The notes beneath the pieces were generated by a model. The model saw nothing but the letters and a program-made list of their open reading frames with translations. It was not told where the DNA came from and did no database searches. A program made the position numbers and the translations under genes. Of a DNA stretch of 64,000 nucleotides, positions 1 through 8,607 are shown one piece after another; position 1 is the stretch's first letter; each line of letters begins with the position of its first letter. Source of the stretch: a bacterium (lineage in GTDB: Bacteria > Zhuqueibacterota > QNDG01 > JAGLOF01); NCBI GenBank assembly GCA_016934955.1, contig JAFGRY010000008.1:62001-126000 (forward strand), given 5' to 3'.

Positions 1-462
1 TTTCAGTTCCCGGTAGAAGCCCGAGAGTCCGATGATGTTGCCCCGCAGCGAGTTGCCCATGAGCATGCCGCCGATGACCAGGAAATATTTCGCGGAAAAG
101 AGTTCCTGGAGATTGAGCACCGCGATATTGAAATAGGTGATCATCCCGGTAACGGAGAGGAGCAGGGACGCGAAGACGGGCAGAAGGAAGAGCTTTCGGT
201 TCAGATCGCTGTTTTTGATGACCGTAAATGCGGCGGCTGTTACCATGACGAGCATCCAGGCGATGTTGACCAGGGGATTGTCGAGCTGAAAGAGCCAGGT
301 GAGGTAGATGCCCATGAGAAACAGCTGCACTCCCATGCGTGTCACCGAGAGCAGAATCGAACGGGCGATTCCGAGACGCAGATAGCGGCTGAGCCCCAGC
401 GGTATCGCCAGCAGCAGCAGGCACAGTCCCAGGGAAAGGAGCGAGATGTCCTGAGGGCCCAT
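1..462 (-). CDS. fetB: FetB/UPF0014-family ABC permease (partial, N-terminal part)
   Basis: This is the membrane half of a FetAB-type ABC exporter; in E. coli FetAB is linked to iron homeostasis. Only the first 154 residues are present and the gene runs off the left edge. The translation begins MGPQDISLLSLGLCL and shows several hydrophobic helices. It also contains stretches typical of the UPF0014 family (SRYLRLGIARSILLSVTRMG and GGMLMGNSLRGNIIGLS). The start codon overlaps the stop of the upstream ATPase gene as ATGA, so the two are translationally coupled. The metal specificity is not shown by the sequence. Confidence 0.85.
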   Translation of the reverse strand, partial: MGPQDISLLSLGLCLLLLAIPLGLSRYLRLGIARSILLSVTRMGVQLFLMGIYLTWLFQLDNPLVNIAWMLVMVTAAAFTVIKNSDLNRKLFLLPVFASLLLSVTGMITYFNIAVLNLQELFSAKYFLVIGGMLMGNSLRGNIIGLSGFYRELK

Positions 463-1142
463 CAGCGTTTCTCCATGGTGATGTGCCGGACCGCTCCGTG
501 CCGGCGCCAGGCCGGATCATGGGACACGGCCAGTACGGTCCAGTCGGGATTGGACATGAACATATCCACGACCTTCTCTTTCAGCTGTTCGTCCAGGGCC
601 GAGGTGGCTTCATCGAGCAGGAAGACGCCGCGCTTCAGCAGCAGGCCGGCGAGAACGGCGATCCGCTGTTTTTCCCCTCCCGAGAGGGATTCATACTGCT
701 CTTTCAGGACAGAGGGATCGAGTTCCAGGAACGTGAGGAGTGAGTCCGTCTCTTCCCGGCGAACGTGCAGATGGGCGTTCGCCCTGAACGAGAACAGCCG
801 GGAGAGAATCTCATCCACGGGACCGCTGCCCAGGTCAAGGCCCTGGGCCACGTAGGCGACACGGCGACGAATATCCCAGACGGTACGGCGGGTGACGGGA
901 TGCGGCCCGAACCGTACCAGCCCGCTGTCGGGCTGAACGAATCCCAGCAGCAGGCGCAGCAGGGTGGTTTTCCCCGATCCCGATTTTCCGCTGATCAGCA
1001 CCTTGCCGCCGGCAGGCACTTCCAGGGAGAAGTCCCTGATCACCTGTTTTCCTTCGAAGGTGACGGAGACCGATTCATAGCCGCATACAGCGGTACGCCC
1101 CGTTCCGGCGGGACCGTCGGTGTGCGGACCGGCCCTACTCAA
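462..1142 (-). CDS. fetA: FetA-like ABC transporter ATP-binding protein
   Basis: This is the ATPase partner of the FetB-like permease directly downstream. From the TTG start the protein is 226 residues, close to the usual FetA size. Walker A is GKSGSGKT at about 52-59, the Q-loop is near Q100, the signature is LSGGEKQ at about 153-159, Walker B is VFLLDEAT at about 173-180, and a switch SHD follows near 213. I chose TTG because an AAGGA ribosome site lies about 9 nt upstream and the codon overlaps the stop of the TPR gene. The open frame extends further 5' but would overlap that gene by about 100 nt. The start is inferred; the family call is secure. Confidence 0.85.
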   Translation of the reverse strand: MSRAGPHTDGPAGTGRTAVCGYESVSVTFEGKQVIRDFSLEVPAGGKVLISGKSGSGKTTLLRLLLGFVQPDSGLVRFGPHPVTRRTVWDIRRRVAYVAQGLDLGSGPVDEILSRLFSFRANAHLHVRREETDSLLTFLELDPSVLKEQYESLSGGEKQRIAVLAGLLLKRGVFLLDEATSALDEQLKEKVVDMFMSNPDWTVLAVSHDPAWRRHGAVRHITMEKR

Positions 1143-2184
1143 TGATCGATATCCTTCCAAGTTCGGTAAGCGCGGTATGCCTGATGCCGTCCGCCTCTTC
1201 CCGCAGGTGCTGCACCCGTTTTTCAACCTTCCGTTCAACCTTCATTTCAAGGGCGCGGTCGGCGTATCTGAAGGAGGCTTCGAACCGCCCGGTTTCGAGA
1301 CAGCATTTGGCGAGTTTCACCAGACAGGTAACCTCGTTGAACCCGTTGTTCAGTGATTCACCGCGCACCGATGCGAGAATTTCACGGTACACCGGCAGCG
1401 CCTGTTCCCAGGCTTCCGCCTTGAAACGGGTGTCCGCGATCCCCCAGAGAAAGAACCGGCTGCCGGGGAAGCGTTCCAGCCCCTGCTGAAAAAGAGCGAG
1501 CGCTTCCTCGAAATTGCCGCGGTCCCATTCGATCCAGGCGAGACTGTTCAGCCCCACCCAGCGGGTGAAGGTACCCCGCTGCCACGCGATACGCACCTGT
1601 TCGATACCCTGTTCACGTTCATCGGCGATCCAGGGGAGCCATTTCAGGTGCCGGTAGTATTTTCCCGCCCAGTAGCGGTAGCTCCCCAGGCCCAGGAGGG
1701 CATCGTAGAGGGTCGTGTCCAGTTCCACCGCTTTCGCGAGACTGCCGAGGCCGCTTTTCGCCAGGATGAATCCGCTGATGAGACGGCCCGATTTCGCGTC
1801 GTAGAGCCCCCGGTAGCTGCGGGCGCTGCCGAGGTAGAAGTGCAGCCAGGGGTCGTCTTCACTGATCCGCAGCAGCGAGTCCGCGGTGCTGACCGCCCGA
1901 TCGATACAGCGGCTGAACCGTTCTTCCCATTTGTCGGTCTCGTAATCCATCATCATCGACTGGAGCGCGGCGGCTTCGTGTAAATATCCGGCGGGATGAC
2001 CGGGCATGAGCTCGCGAACGCGGTGAAACGTGGCCAGACAGGAGTCGAACTCCAGGGAGAGCGTCTGTTCGATCCCCTGCAGGATCAGCCGCTTCGCTTC
2101 AGGAGGAAAGGAGGTCTGGGCGGAGGCGGAACCGGCGAGCACCAGCAAACAGAGCCCCGCGGCTGTCCCCGGCCGGTTAATCAT
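1135..2184 (-). CDS. Secreted tetratricopeptide-repeat protein
   Basis: A 349-residue protein of unknown role. It has a cleavable signal peptide (a hydrophobic stretch ending ASAQ near residue 23), so it is probably periplasmic or surface exposed. The rest is helical, with TPR-like spacing such as GNFEEALALFQQGLERFPGS and FRYADRALEMK. A tryptophan/tyrosine-rich middle (LGSYRYWAGKYYRHLKWLPW) is less typical of plain TPRs. The start overlaps the upstream deacetylase gene by 8 nt, and the end overlaps the FetA start. It therefore sits inside one transcription unit with the FetAB exporter. No catalytic motif is visible. Confidence 0.75.
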   Translation of the reverse strand: MINRPGTAAGLCLLVLAGSASAQTSFPPEAKRLILQGIEQTLSLEFDSCLATFHRVRELMPGHPAGYLHEAAALQSMMMDYETDKWEERFSRCIDRAVSTADSLLRISEDDPWLHFYLGSARSYRGLYDAKSGRLISGFILAKSGLGSLAKAVELDTTLYDALLGLGSYRYWAGKYYRHLKWLPWIADEREQGIEQVRIAWQRGTFTRWVGLNSLAWIEWDRGNFEEALALFQQGLERFPGSRFFLWGIADTRFKAEAWEQALPVYREILASVRGESLNNGFNEVTCLVKLAKCCLETGRFEASFRYADRALEMKVERKVEKRVQHLREEADGIRHTALTELGRISIIE

Positions 2185-3595
2185 GGCGCTCCTGCTCCAT
2201 CAGGCGCGACACGGTGACCAGGGTGATATCGCGATCCTGCAGCCCCCTGATCATCTCTCCGAGCTTTTTATGGGGAAAATCCGAGGTGCGATTGGTGCCG
2301 AGATGCATGAGCACGATGACGCCGTTGGCTCCTTCTTCGCTGCCGTTTCCGTAATTGACCACTTTTCCCACGATCTGGTCGGCCGAGTGGTAGAGTGAGG
2401 AGGCGGTGTCGGCCACCCAGTCCAGGGTATCCATGGAGTTGTCCCAGCCCCGGCCGACGGTCCAGCCCGTGTGCCGGTACCCCAGGGAGGCGGCCCAGCG
2501 TAAAATTTCATCGTTGTACTCACCGTAGGGCGCCCTCCAGAGGGGCGCCATGTTCGTGCCGGTTATCTCGCGGTAGAGGCGGGCGGTTTTCTCCAGCTCA
2601 TCCCTGAGCAGGGCTTTGCTGACACCGGGAAGCGTGGTCTGCCTGCGGTTTTCGGCGTAGGAGGTGAGGTGGGGATGGCTCCAGGTGTGGTTTCCCGCTT
2701 CGTGACCCTCTGCCGCGATTCTTTTGACCGTCTCGGGAAAGCTGCGAATGAACTGCCCGGTGAGGAAAAAAGTGGAGTGGATGCCCGCCTCTTTAAGCGC
2801 GTCGAGAATGTCATCGGCGGCGTTGTTGTCCGCACCGCCGTCGAAGGTGAGCGCCGCCTGCCTGCGCTCACGACTGCCCCGCCTGAAATCGGCGGCCGTG
2901 ACCGGCCCGGGAAGAGCAGGCGCTGTCGGCGCCGATACCGCCGTTTCGGCAGGGGGCGGCTCCGCTGCGTAGGTGAGCGTGATCGTCTGCAGTGACGTCA
3001 CTCCGTTGTCAGGGTGAACGGCCCGCACCTCCAGCCGGTTGTCACCCCGGTCCAGTTCTATGTCCCTGAACGTGAACCTGCCCTCTTCGGGCAGCACGGC
3101 ACTGATCACCGAGCCGTCGATCATCAGGGTAATGATCCGGTTCTCCTCCGCCTCTCCCTCGATCGTTACCGTGCTTTTGTGCACGGTTCCGCCCGCCGGC
3201 TGCGTGATGAGGGGGGCCTCCACGAACGGTCTTTCCGGCTGTGTCTCCGCCGCCGCGGTTTTCAATTCGGTAAGCCTGACATTCAGCCGCCAGATGGAAA
3301 TCAGGCAGATGAGAAGGCCGCTTCCCAGCACCACCGACACGCCGGTCCGGGGAGGCGATTCGGCGAGATACCGGAACGGGGAGAGCAGTGTTCTCACCAG
3401 GAGAACCAGCAGCAGGAAGATTCCTTTGAAGAGGTTCCTGCCCAGAAACGCCGCGGCACAGGTGATGCCGCAGAACGATTTTCCGAACAGATCGACGGTG
3501 CAGTTGTAGCAGATGTTTTTCGCACATTCGCTGCACTGGCCCGACGAGACCACGTCGTCATGGGTGTCGCAGTAAATGATTTTTTTCTTTGCCAT
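2177..3595 (-). CDS. Zinc-finger membrane protein with C-terminal NodB polysaccharide deacetylase domain
   Basis: A 472-residue multidomain protein. Residues 9-46 hold a B-box-like set of zinc ligands (C9, H12, C21, C24, C29, C32, C42, C46). Two hydrophobic segments follow at about 57-73 and 86-103. An Ig-like or Big-type beta domain comes next (about 130-215, TQPAGGTVHKSTVTIEGEA). The C-terminal half is a NodB carbohydrate-esterase-4 domain: TFDGGAD (a shifted variant of the TFDDG metal motif), HTWSHPH (H-x3-H), RAPYGEY, and a late VLMHLG histidine. These residues predict metal-dependent removal of acetyl groups from a polysaccharide or peptidoglycan. With two membrane segments, the side of the membrane is ambiguous. 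It is the first gene of the FetAB-containing run. Confidence 0.8.
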   Translation of the reverse strand: MAKKKIIYCDTHDDVVSSGQCSECAKNICYNCTVDLFGKSFCGITCAAAFLGRNLFKGIFLLLVLLVRTLLSPFRYLAESPPRTGVSVVLGSGLLICLISIWRLNVRLTELKTAAAETQPERPFVEAPLITQPAGGTVHKSTVTIEGEAEENRIITLMIDGSVISAVLPEEGRFTFRDIELDRGDNRLEVRAVHPDNGVTSLQTITLTYAAEPPPAETAVSAPTAPALPGPVTAADFRRGSRERRQAALTFDGGADNNAADDILDALKEAGIHSTFFLTGQFIRSFPETVKRIAAEGHEAGNHTWSHPHLTSYAENRRQTTLPGVSKALLRDELEKTARLYREITGTNMAPLWRAPYGEYNDEILRWAASLGYRHTGWTVGRGWDNSMDTLDWVADTASSLYHSADQIVGKVVNYGNGSEEGANGVIVLMHLGTNRTSDFPHKKLGEMIRGLQDRDITLVTVSRLMEQERHD

Positions 3596-3631
3596 ATACC
3601 TGATGCCCCGGGGATGGGTTTACGGTACATC

Positions 3632-3660
3632 AAGGTAATCCCCAATCCGTTCAATGTCAA
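3632..3660 (-). promoter_or_regulatory. Putative sigma-70 promoter for the deacetylase-TPR-FetAB run
   Basis: On the minus strand TTGACA is followed after 17 nt by TACCTT, about 40 nt before the start at 3595. The -35 is perfect and the -10 is moderate. It lies in the 282-nt divergent gap shared with the promoter of the 3878 operon. Confidence 0.5.
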
Positions 3661-3779
3661 GAGAGAATGTCCGCAAACTCGTTCCGGGCCCGCAGCGGAT
3701 ACCCCCGGACGGGGGACAGGCATGGCATATATACGCGGGAACCCGGCGGAACGGTCGTGCGTATAAAAATTCCAGACTC

Positions 3780-3808
3780 TTGACATGTCCCAAGGAATGT
3801 ATTATATT
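3780..3808 (+). promoter_or_regulatory. Sigma-70 promoter of the ABC-2 exporter operon
   Basis: TTGACA (3780-3785), a 17-nt spacer and TATATT (3803-3808) lie about 70 nt before the start at 3878. The match to the vegetative consensus is very good. The local sequence turns AT-rich here, against a GC-rich background. Confidence 0.7.
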
Positions 3809-3877
3809 AACTGCTGCTTTGAATATTCTTAAAAAAATATCTATTTCTTCGATTCAGAAATAACATGAGGACCTGTT

Positions 3878-4822
3878 ATGATTGAACTGAACAATGTCTG
3901 CAAGGATTACGGAGACACGAAGGCGCTGAAAAACGTCTCCTTCTCCGTAAAAAAAGGCGAAATCATCGGATTCGTCGGGCCCAACGGCGCGGGCAAGACC
4001 ACTACGATGAAGATCATCACCACCTACACGGCCCAGACCTCGGGAACCGCTTCCGTGGGGGGGTATGATGTGCTGGAAGACCCGCTGAATGTGCGGCGCA
4101 TCATCGGGTATCTTCCGGAAAAAGTACCGCTCTATGACGACATGCTCGTCTCTGAGTATCTCACGTTCATCGGAGAGGCACGACATCTGAACGGCCGCTT
4201 CCGGGAGCGGTATGACTGGGTGATCGAGGCCTGCGGCCTCGAGAGCGCCCTTGCCAAGAAGATCGGCGTTCTCTCCAAGGGATTCCGTCAGCGCACCTGT
4301 CTGGCGCAGGCCCTGATCCATGATCCTGAAGTGCTCATCCTCGACGAACCGACGTCGGGCCTGGATCCGATCCAGATCATCGGCATCCGCAATCTGATCA
4401 GAGATCTCGCCCATGAAAAGACGATCATCCTCAGCACGCACATTCTTCCCGAAGTAGCCAATGTCGCGGACAGAATACTGGTGATCAACGACGGTGAGAT
4501 CGTCGGAAACGGCTCATTCGACGAACTCATCAGTAAAGTGACCAGTAAAGGGTCGGTGTACATCGCCGTCAGATCGGCAAAAAAGGATTTCGAGACAGCG
4601 GTGAAAGATCTGCCGGGCATCAGCGATCTTTCCTATGACAGCACGACACCCAGAGGGGTCGTCGGCTGCCACCTGTATCATAATCCGAAAGACGATATCG
4701 TCGCGGCCCTGAACCGCATCATCAGAGACCGGAAATGGGATGTGCTGGAGTTTCACCGGGAAAGACTCTCCCTCGAGGAGTCGTTCATCCGCTTAACCCG
4801 TTCTCAAGGGGGTGTCTCATGA
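3878..4822 (+). CDS. ABC-2 type transporter ATP-binding protein (GldA-like)
   Basis: A 314-residue ATPase of the ABC-2 (Gld/Nos/DrrA) type. Walker A is GPNGAGKT at 34-41, the signature is LSKGFRQ at about 132-138, Walker B is LILDEPTSGLDP at about 153-164, and the switch histidine lies in STHILPE. A C-terminal extension of about 90 residues follows the nucleotide-binding domain, as in GldA-like proteins. It overlaps the permease start by 4 nt (ATGA). The gene order ATPase, permease, GldG-like, DUF4340 matches the export module called GldAFG in gliding Bacteroidota. That module also occurs widely in non-gliding bacteria, so gliding itself is not implied. Confidence 0.85.
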   Translation: MIELNNVCKDYGDTKALKNVSFSVKKGEIIGFVGPNGAGKTTTMKIITTYTAQTSGTASVGGYDVLEDPLNVRRIIGYLPEKVPLYDDMLVSEYLTFIGEARHLNGRFRERYDWVIEACGLESALAKKIGVLSKGFRQRTCLAQALIHDPEVLILDEPTSGLDPIQIIGIRNLIRDLAHEKTIILSTHILPEVANVADRILVINDGEIVGNGSFDELISKVTSKGSVYIAVRSAKKDFETAVKDLPGISDLSYDSTTPRGVVGCHLYHNPKDDIVAALNRIIRDRKWDVLEFHRERLSLEESFIRLTRSQGGVS

Positions 4823-5547
4823 ATGATACAGGCGTTATTTTCAGGCGTGAATTCCGCGCTTACTTCTACTCTCCCATAGCGTATGTGTTCAGCGTCATTT
4901 TTATCGTGCTGAACAGCAGCCTCTACATGTTTCACTTTTTCTTTATGGGCAACGCGGACATGCGTTCCTTTTTCTCGACGCTGCCGCTGGTGCTGGGACT
5001 GGTGTTCATTCCCGCCATTTCCATGCGGCTCTGGTCGGAAGAAAACAAGCTCGGCACCGTGGAGCTGCTGCTGACCCTGCCCATCAAGACGGAGCACATC
5101 GTCCTCGGCAAGTACCTGGCCAGCCTGGCGTTCTATCTTGTCGCTCTCGCCGGCACACTCACGATCCCGGTGCTGCTGCTGATTCTCGGCCGGCCCGATT
5201 TCGGTCCCATTCTCGGCGGCTATTTCGGATCGGTGCTTCTGGGCGGATTTTTTCTCGCGATCGGCATTTTCATCTCCAGTTTTTTCTCGGATCAGATCGT
5301 CTCCCTGATCATCACCAGTCTTGTCTGCGGATTTCTGACCCTGATCGGGTGGCAGTACGTGCCCATGGTCATCGACGGCTGGATTCCCGGACTGGGTGAA
5401 TTCATGTACAACTATATCGGAGTGACCCGCCATTTCAACGATATTGAACGGGGAGTCATCGATATCAGAAGTGTCATCTACTTTCTTTCCTTTACCGCTC
5501 TTTTCCTCTATCTCAACGCCAAAGCCCTGGAAAGGAGGAAATTCTAA
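4819..5547 (+). CDS. ABC-2 type permease (GldF-like)
   Basis: A 242-residue integral membrane protein with about six hydrophobic segments. It starts MNDTGVIFRREFRAYFYSPIAYVF, the typical cytoplasmic opening of ABC-2 permeases. The motif LWSEENKLGTVELLLTLPI is the conserved amphipathic region of this family. I chose the ATG that overlaps the ATPase stop rather than an earlier in-frame codon inside that gene. The stop and the next start overlap as TAATG, preceded by a GGAGG site. It forms the channel with the ATPase; the substrate is unknown. Confidence 0.85.
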   Translation: MNDTGVIFRREFRAYFYSPIAYVFSVIFIVLNSSLYMFHFFFMGNADMRSFFSTLPLVLGLVFIPAISMRLWSEENKLGTVELLLTLPIKTEHIVLGKYLASLAFYLVALAGTLTIPVLLLILGRPDFGPILGGYFGSVLLGGFFLAIGIFISSFFSDQIVSLIITSLVCGFLTLIGWQYVPMVIDGWIPGLGEFMYNYIGVTRHFNDIERGVIDIRSVIYFLSFTALFLYLNAKALERRKF

Positions 5548-7358
5548 TGGCCCAGAATCTAAAACAACAGTTTTTAACGACGTTCATCGCCGGGGCCGTG
5601 CTCCTGTTTGGAATCGCGGTTGTCATCAATATGATCGCCGACAATGCCCATATCGGCCGTTTCGATCTCACGGCCGACCAGGTGTACAAACTCTCTCCCT
5701 CGGTAAAGAAGATCCTCGCCGATCTGGAAGCGCCGATCGAGCTGACCTATTATGTCTCCTCTTCGGAGAAAATGCCCACCCAGTGGAAAAACCTGGAACG
5801 GGATGTCATCGATAAGCTCGAGGAGCTGAAACTGGCGTCCGCGGGCAAACTCACCTACAAGGTGTTCGACCCCTCGGCCGAGGAAGAAAAGGAAGCGATG
5901 CAGCAGCCCGCGGAAGGTGAACCCGCTCCGGATCTTGTCCGCAATACGGACCGGCCGAACACCGATCGGAAAAAGATCGCCCAGCGGCTCTACGAGAAGG
6001 GCGTAATCCCGTTCGGGGTGCAGAGCACCAGCCAGGATGAATTCGCGATAAAGCGGGTCTATTCATCCATCGTGCTTTCCTACCTGGACCGTAAAGAAGA
6101 TGTCATTCAGGAAGTGCGGCCGGAATCCTTCGGGAACCTGGAGTATGAGATCATGTCGAGAATTTATAAACTGATCTCCAACCGGCGGCCGAGGATAGGA
6201 TTCTATCCGGCCCAGCCCGAGATTCCGCCTCAGTACCGCCAATACTACCGTCAGGGACCGCCGCCGGATATGTACGAGTACACGGTAGAGCTGCTCAGGG
6301 AAGCCGGATACGACGTTCAGCGGACCAATATCACCGCCGATGACCCGGTGCCTGAAGACATTCAGACCATGGTGCTGATGGTCGATCAGCAGCTCAGCCA
6401 GCGGCAGCTGTTCGAGATCAGCCGTCTGGCGCATCAAGGCGTGCGCATCGTGCTCGCCGCCCAGCAGAATAACTATCAGATCTCCGCCGGCGGGGAACCG
6501 GGCTCGTTTATGCTTCGCGGCATGCCCGCCCGCCTCAATATCAACAGTATCACCGGCGACTGGGGATTCGAGTTCGATCCCGCTATGTTCATGGACAAAA
6601 GCAGCGCCTATATTCAGATCCCCGTGTACCAGACACGGGACATGGGGCTCTTTTCGGTACGGCAGCAGCGGATGGAACCGGTGACCAAACCGGTGATCAT
6701 CAAGGTGAATCCGGAAAATATCAACACGGATCTCTCCATCTCCAACAAGATCAGCGAGCTGTTTTATCTCTACGGCGGCAGAATCATCCTGAATCGGGAT
6801 GCGGCGAGCGCGGACAGCATTGCGCTGCGCACACTTTTCACCTCAAGCAATTACAGCTGGACCACCCAGGGCAGTCCGTACGGACCCATCAACGAGAACC
6901 CGCCCCCCGACAGCGAGATTCTCAGGCACCAGATCTTCGGCCTCATCGCTGAAGGGACGTTTCCCTCCTCTTTTGCCGGTCAGGTGATCCCGCAGTGGCC
7001 TCCTGATCCCGAAAGCGGGGAGCAGCCGGCCCAGGCGGACTCCAGCGTCTGGAACCCGGGCAGCCCGGTCGAGAACAAGATGCTTGCGTTCGGGTGTACC
7101 AATATGTTTAAAAGCGATGTGCTTCAGTCGGTCACCAGCCACAAGGCGCTGCTGCTCAACGCCGTTGACGCCCTCACGCTCGGTGACGAGCTGATCAACA
7201 TCAGATCGAAGAATATTCATGCCCGCAGGATACGGGAGATCAGCAGCTTCGGCAAGGCCCTTTCAAAGGGATTCGTGGTCTGGCTTATGCCGGCGGTATT
7301 TGTCGTGCTCGGCATATTTTTCACTATCCGCAGAAGGATGGGGCATCACAACCGCTAA
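5547..7358 (+). CDS. GldG-like ABC exporter accessory protein (ABC_transp_aux)
   Basis: A 603-residue protein with one N-terminal membrane anchor (about 12-32), a long extracytoplasmic part and a C-terminal helix near 573-595 ahead of an RRR cluster. The opening (HIGRFDLTADQVYKLSPSVKKIL, then PIELTYYVSS) is the signature of the GldG/ABC_transp_aux family. These proteins act with ABC-2 permeases in export or surface-protein traffic. The reading frame is translationally coupled to the permease. Its precise biochemical role is unknown even in studied organisms. Confidence 0.85.
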   Translation: MAQNLKQQFLTTFIAGAVLLFGIAVVINMIADNAHIGRFDLTADQVYKLSPSVKKILADLEAPIELTYYVSSSEKMPTQWKNLERDVIDKLEELKLASAGKLTYKVFDPSAEEEKEAMQQPAEGEPAPDLVRNTDRPNTDRKKIAQRLYEKGVIPFGVQSTSQDEFAIKRVYSSIVLSYLDRKEDVIQEVRPESFGNLEYEIMSRIYKLISNRRPRIGFYPAQPEIPPQYRQYYRQGPPPDMYEYTVELLREAGYDVQRTNITADDPVPEDIQTMVLMVDQQLSQRQLFEISRLAHQGVRIVLAAQQNNYQISAGGEPGSFMLRGMPARLNINSITGDWGFEFDPAMFMDKSSAYIQIPVYQTRDMGLFSVRQQRMEPVTKPVIIKVNPENINTDLSISNKISELFYLYGGRIILNRDAASADSIALRTLFTSSNYSWTTQGSPYGPINENPPPDSEILRHQIFGLIAEGTFPSSFAGQVIPQWPPDPESGEQPAQADSSVWNPGSPVENKMLAFGCTNMFKSDVLQSVTSHKALLLNAVDALTLGDELINIRSKNIHARRIREISSFGKALSKGFVVWLMPAVFVVLGIFFTIRRRMGHHNR

Positions 7359-7382
7359 CCAAAAAGAAGAAGGAATGGCCGA

Positions 7383-8441
7383 ATGAAAGTACAACATCTC
7401 AAGATATTCGCCGGTGTTTTTGTGTTTTTGTTAGCGATCTATTTTATCACCAGGCCCCGGCATCAAAGCGTCAATCTGGATGAGCTGGTGCAGAATATCG
7501 TGTTCGGCGTGGCCGAGGACGATGTTAGGGCCATCGAGATATATAAGAACACCGGCGGAGAAGCGCAGGCGACGCTGCAGTTCGCAAAGCAGGATGAACA
7601 GTGGCGCATCCCGTCCTATTTCAACGCCAAGGCCCAGAACGGCCGGGTCGAATCGCTGATCAGCGATCTGATCACGATGACGGGAAAGGTCCGCTCGGAT
7701 TCGCCGGAGCACCTCGCCGCTTTCGGGATCACCGATAACCAGGGGGTCCATATCCTGCTCAAGGATGAAACCGGCAAGACCCTGACCAATCTTATTCTCG
7801 GACGGCGTCCGGAAGACAGCGGCAGCAGCTTTGTACGTTTCGCGGGCAACGAAAAGGTCTATTTCGCCGACAAGAGCATCCATTCCCGGCTTTCTCTCAG
7901 CGGATCGACCGATACGCTGACAACCTTCAATGCGAAGAGTTTCGTCGACCTGCAGGCCGTGCAGCAGCAGGAGGACGATCTTGAAATGGCGGCGCTCGTC
8001 GTGAATGGCAGGGAGATGATCCTCAAGAAAGTGGAACGGGAGGTCGACGTGACGAAGCCCGATTCAACCGCTGCCACCGAAACGCGGCAGCAGTGGGTGC
8101 TGATGCGGGGCGAACGGGAAGTGGATCTCGATCAGGAAAAGGTGACATCATTTTTCCGTGATATCTCCACCATTCGTGCGTTGGAAGTCGTGGACCGGAT
8201 CGGCAATTCGCTGGCCGATATCAACAAGTCCCGTCAGTACGGCACCGCCCGCCCCGCGACCTATCTGGTCTTCAAGAAGCCGGACCGGAATCAGGAAAAC
8301 GTCCTTTTCGGCAGTGAATATGAGAAGGACAAGGGCTATTACATGCAGGTGCAGTACGACGGTCTGGTGTACAAAGTCAGCACGTCGGTATATGATAAAA
8401 TCGTAAAGTGGATCAATGAACTGCCTTCTATGACCGGATAA
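7383..8441 (+). CDS. DUF4340 domain protein, ABC exporter partner
   Basis: A 352-residue protein with one N-terminal membrane helix (about 7-22) followed by a soluble extracytoplasmic region. The pattern EAQATLQFAKQDEQWRIPSY and AFGITDNQGVHILLKDETGK, with repeated W-x-IP and L-I-L-GRR elements, is typical of DUF4340. Such genes commonly follow GldG-like genes. It is the last gene of the operon: a strong terminator starts 27 nt after the stop. Function is inferred only from this association. Confidence 0.75.
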   Translation: MKVQHLKIFAGVFVFLLAIYFITRPRHQSVNLDELVQNIVFGVAEDDVRAIEIYKNTGGEAQATLQFAKQDEQWRIPSYFNAKAQNGRVESLISDLITMTGKVRSDSPEHLAAFGITDNQGVHILLKDETGKTLTNLILGRRPEDSGSSFVRFAGNEKVYFADKSIHSRLSLSGSTDTLTTFNAKSFVDLQAVQQQEDDLEMAALVVNGREMILKKVEREVDVTKPDSTAATETRQQWVLMRGEREVDLDQEKVTSFFRDISTIRALEVVDRIGNSLADINKSRQYGTARPATYLVFKKPDRNQENVLFGSEYEKDKGYYMQVQYDGLVYKVSTSVYDKIVKWINELPSMTG

Positions 8442-8467
8442 CCGGAAAAGTGTACAGGTTTCCGGAC

Positions 8468-8499
8468 AACAGGGGGGACAGTTTTGTCCCCCCTGTTTT
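8468..8499 (+). terminator. Rho-independent terminator after the exporter operon
   Basis: A perfect 13-bp inverted repeat (left arm AACAGGGGGGACA, loop GTTT, exact complementary right arm) runs into a short T tract. It separates the exporter operon from the T9SS cargo gene. Confidence 0.85.
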
Positions 8500-8527
8500 A
8501 TAATATGGCTTAAATTGAAAGAAATCA

Positions 8528-8556
8528 TTGACTTTTTACCCTGGAATCGGTAGATT
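8528..8556 (+). promoter_or_regulatory. Putative promoter of the Ycf48-repeat gene
   Basis: TTGACT (8528-8533), a 17-nt spacer and TAGATT (8551-8556) lie about 50 nt before the ATG at 8608 and just after the terminator. Confidence 0.55.
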
Positions 8557-8607
8557 TGCCTTAATTCGTCTTGGGGGTATTTTTGCAGGACTGGAGGACG
8601 TTCCGGT

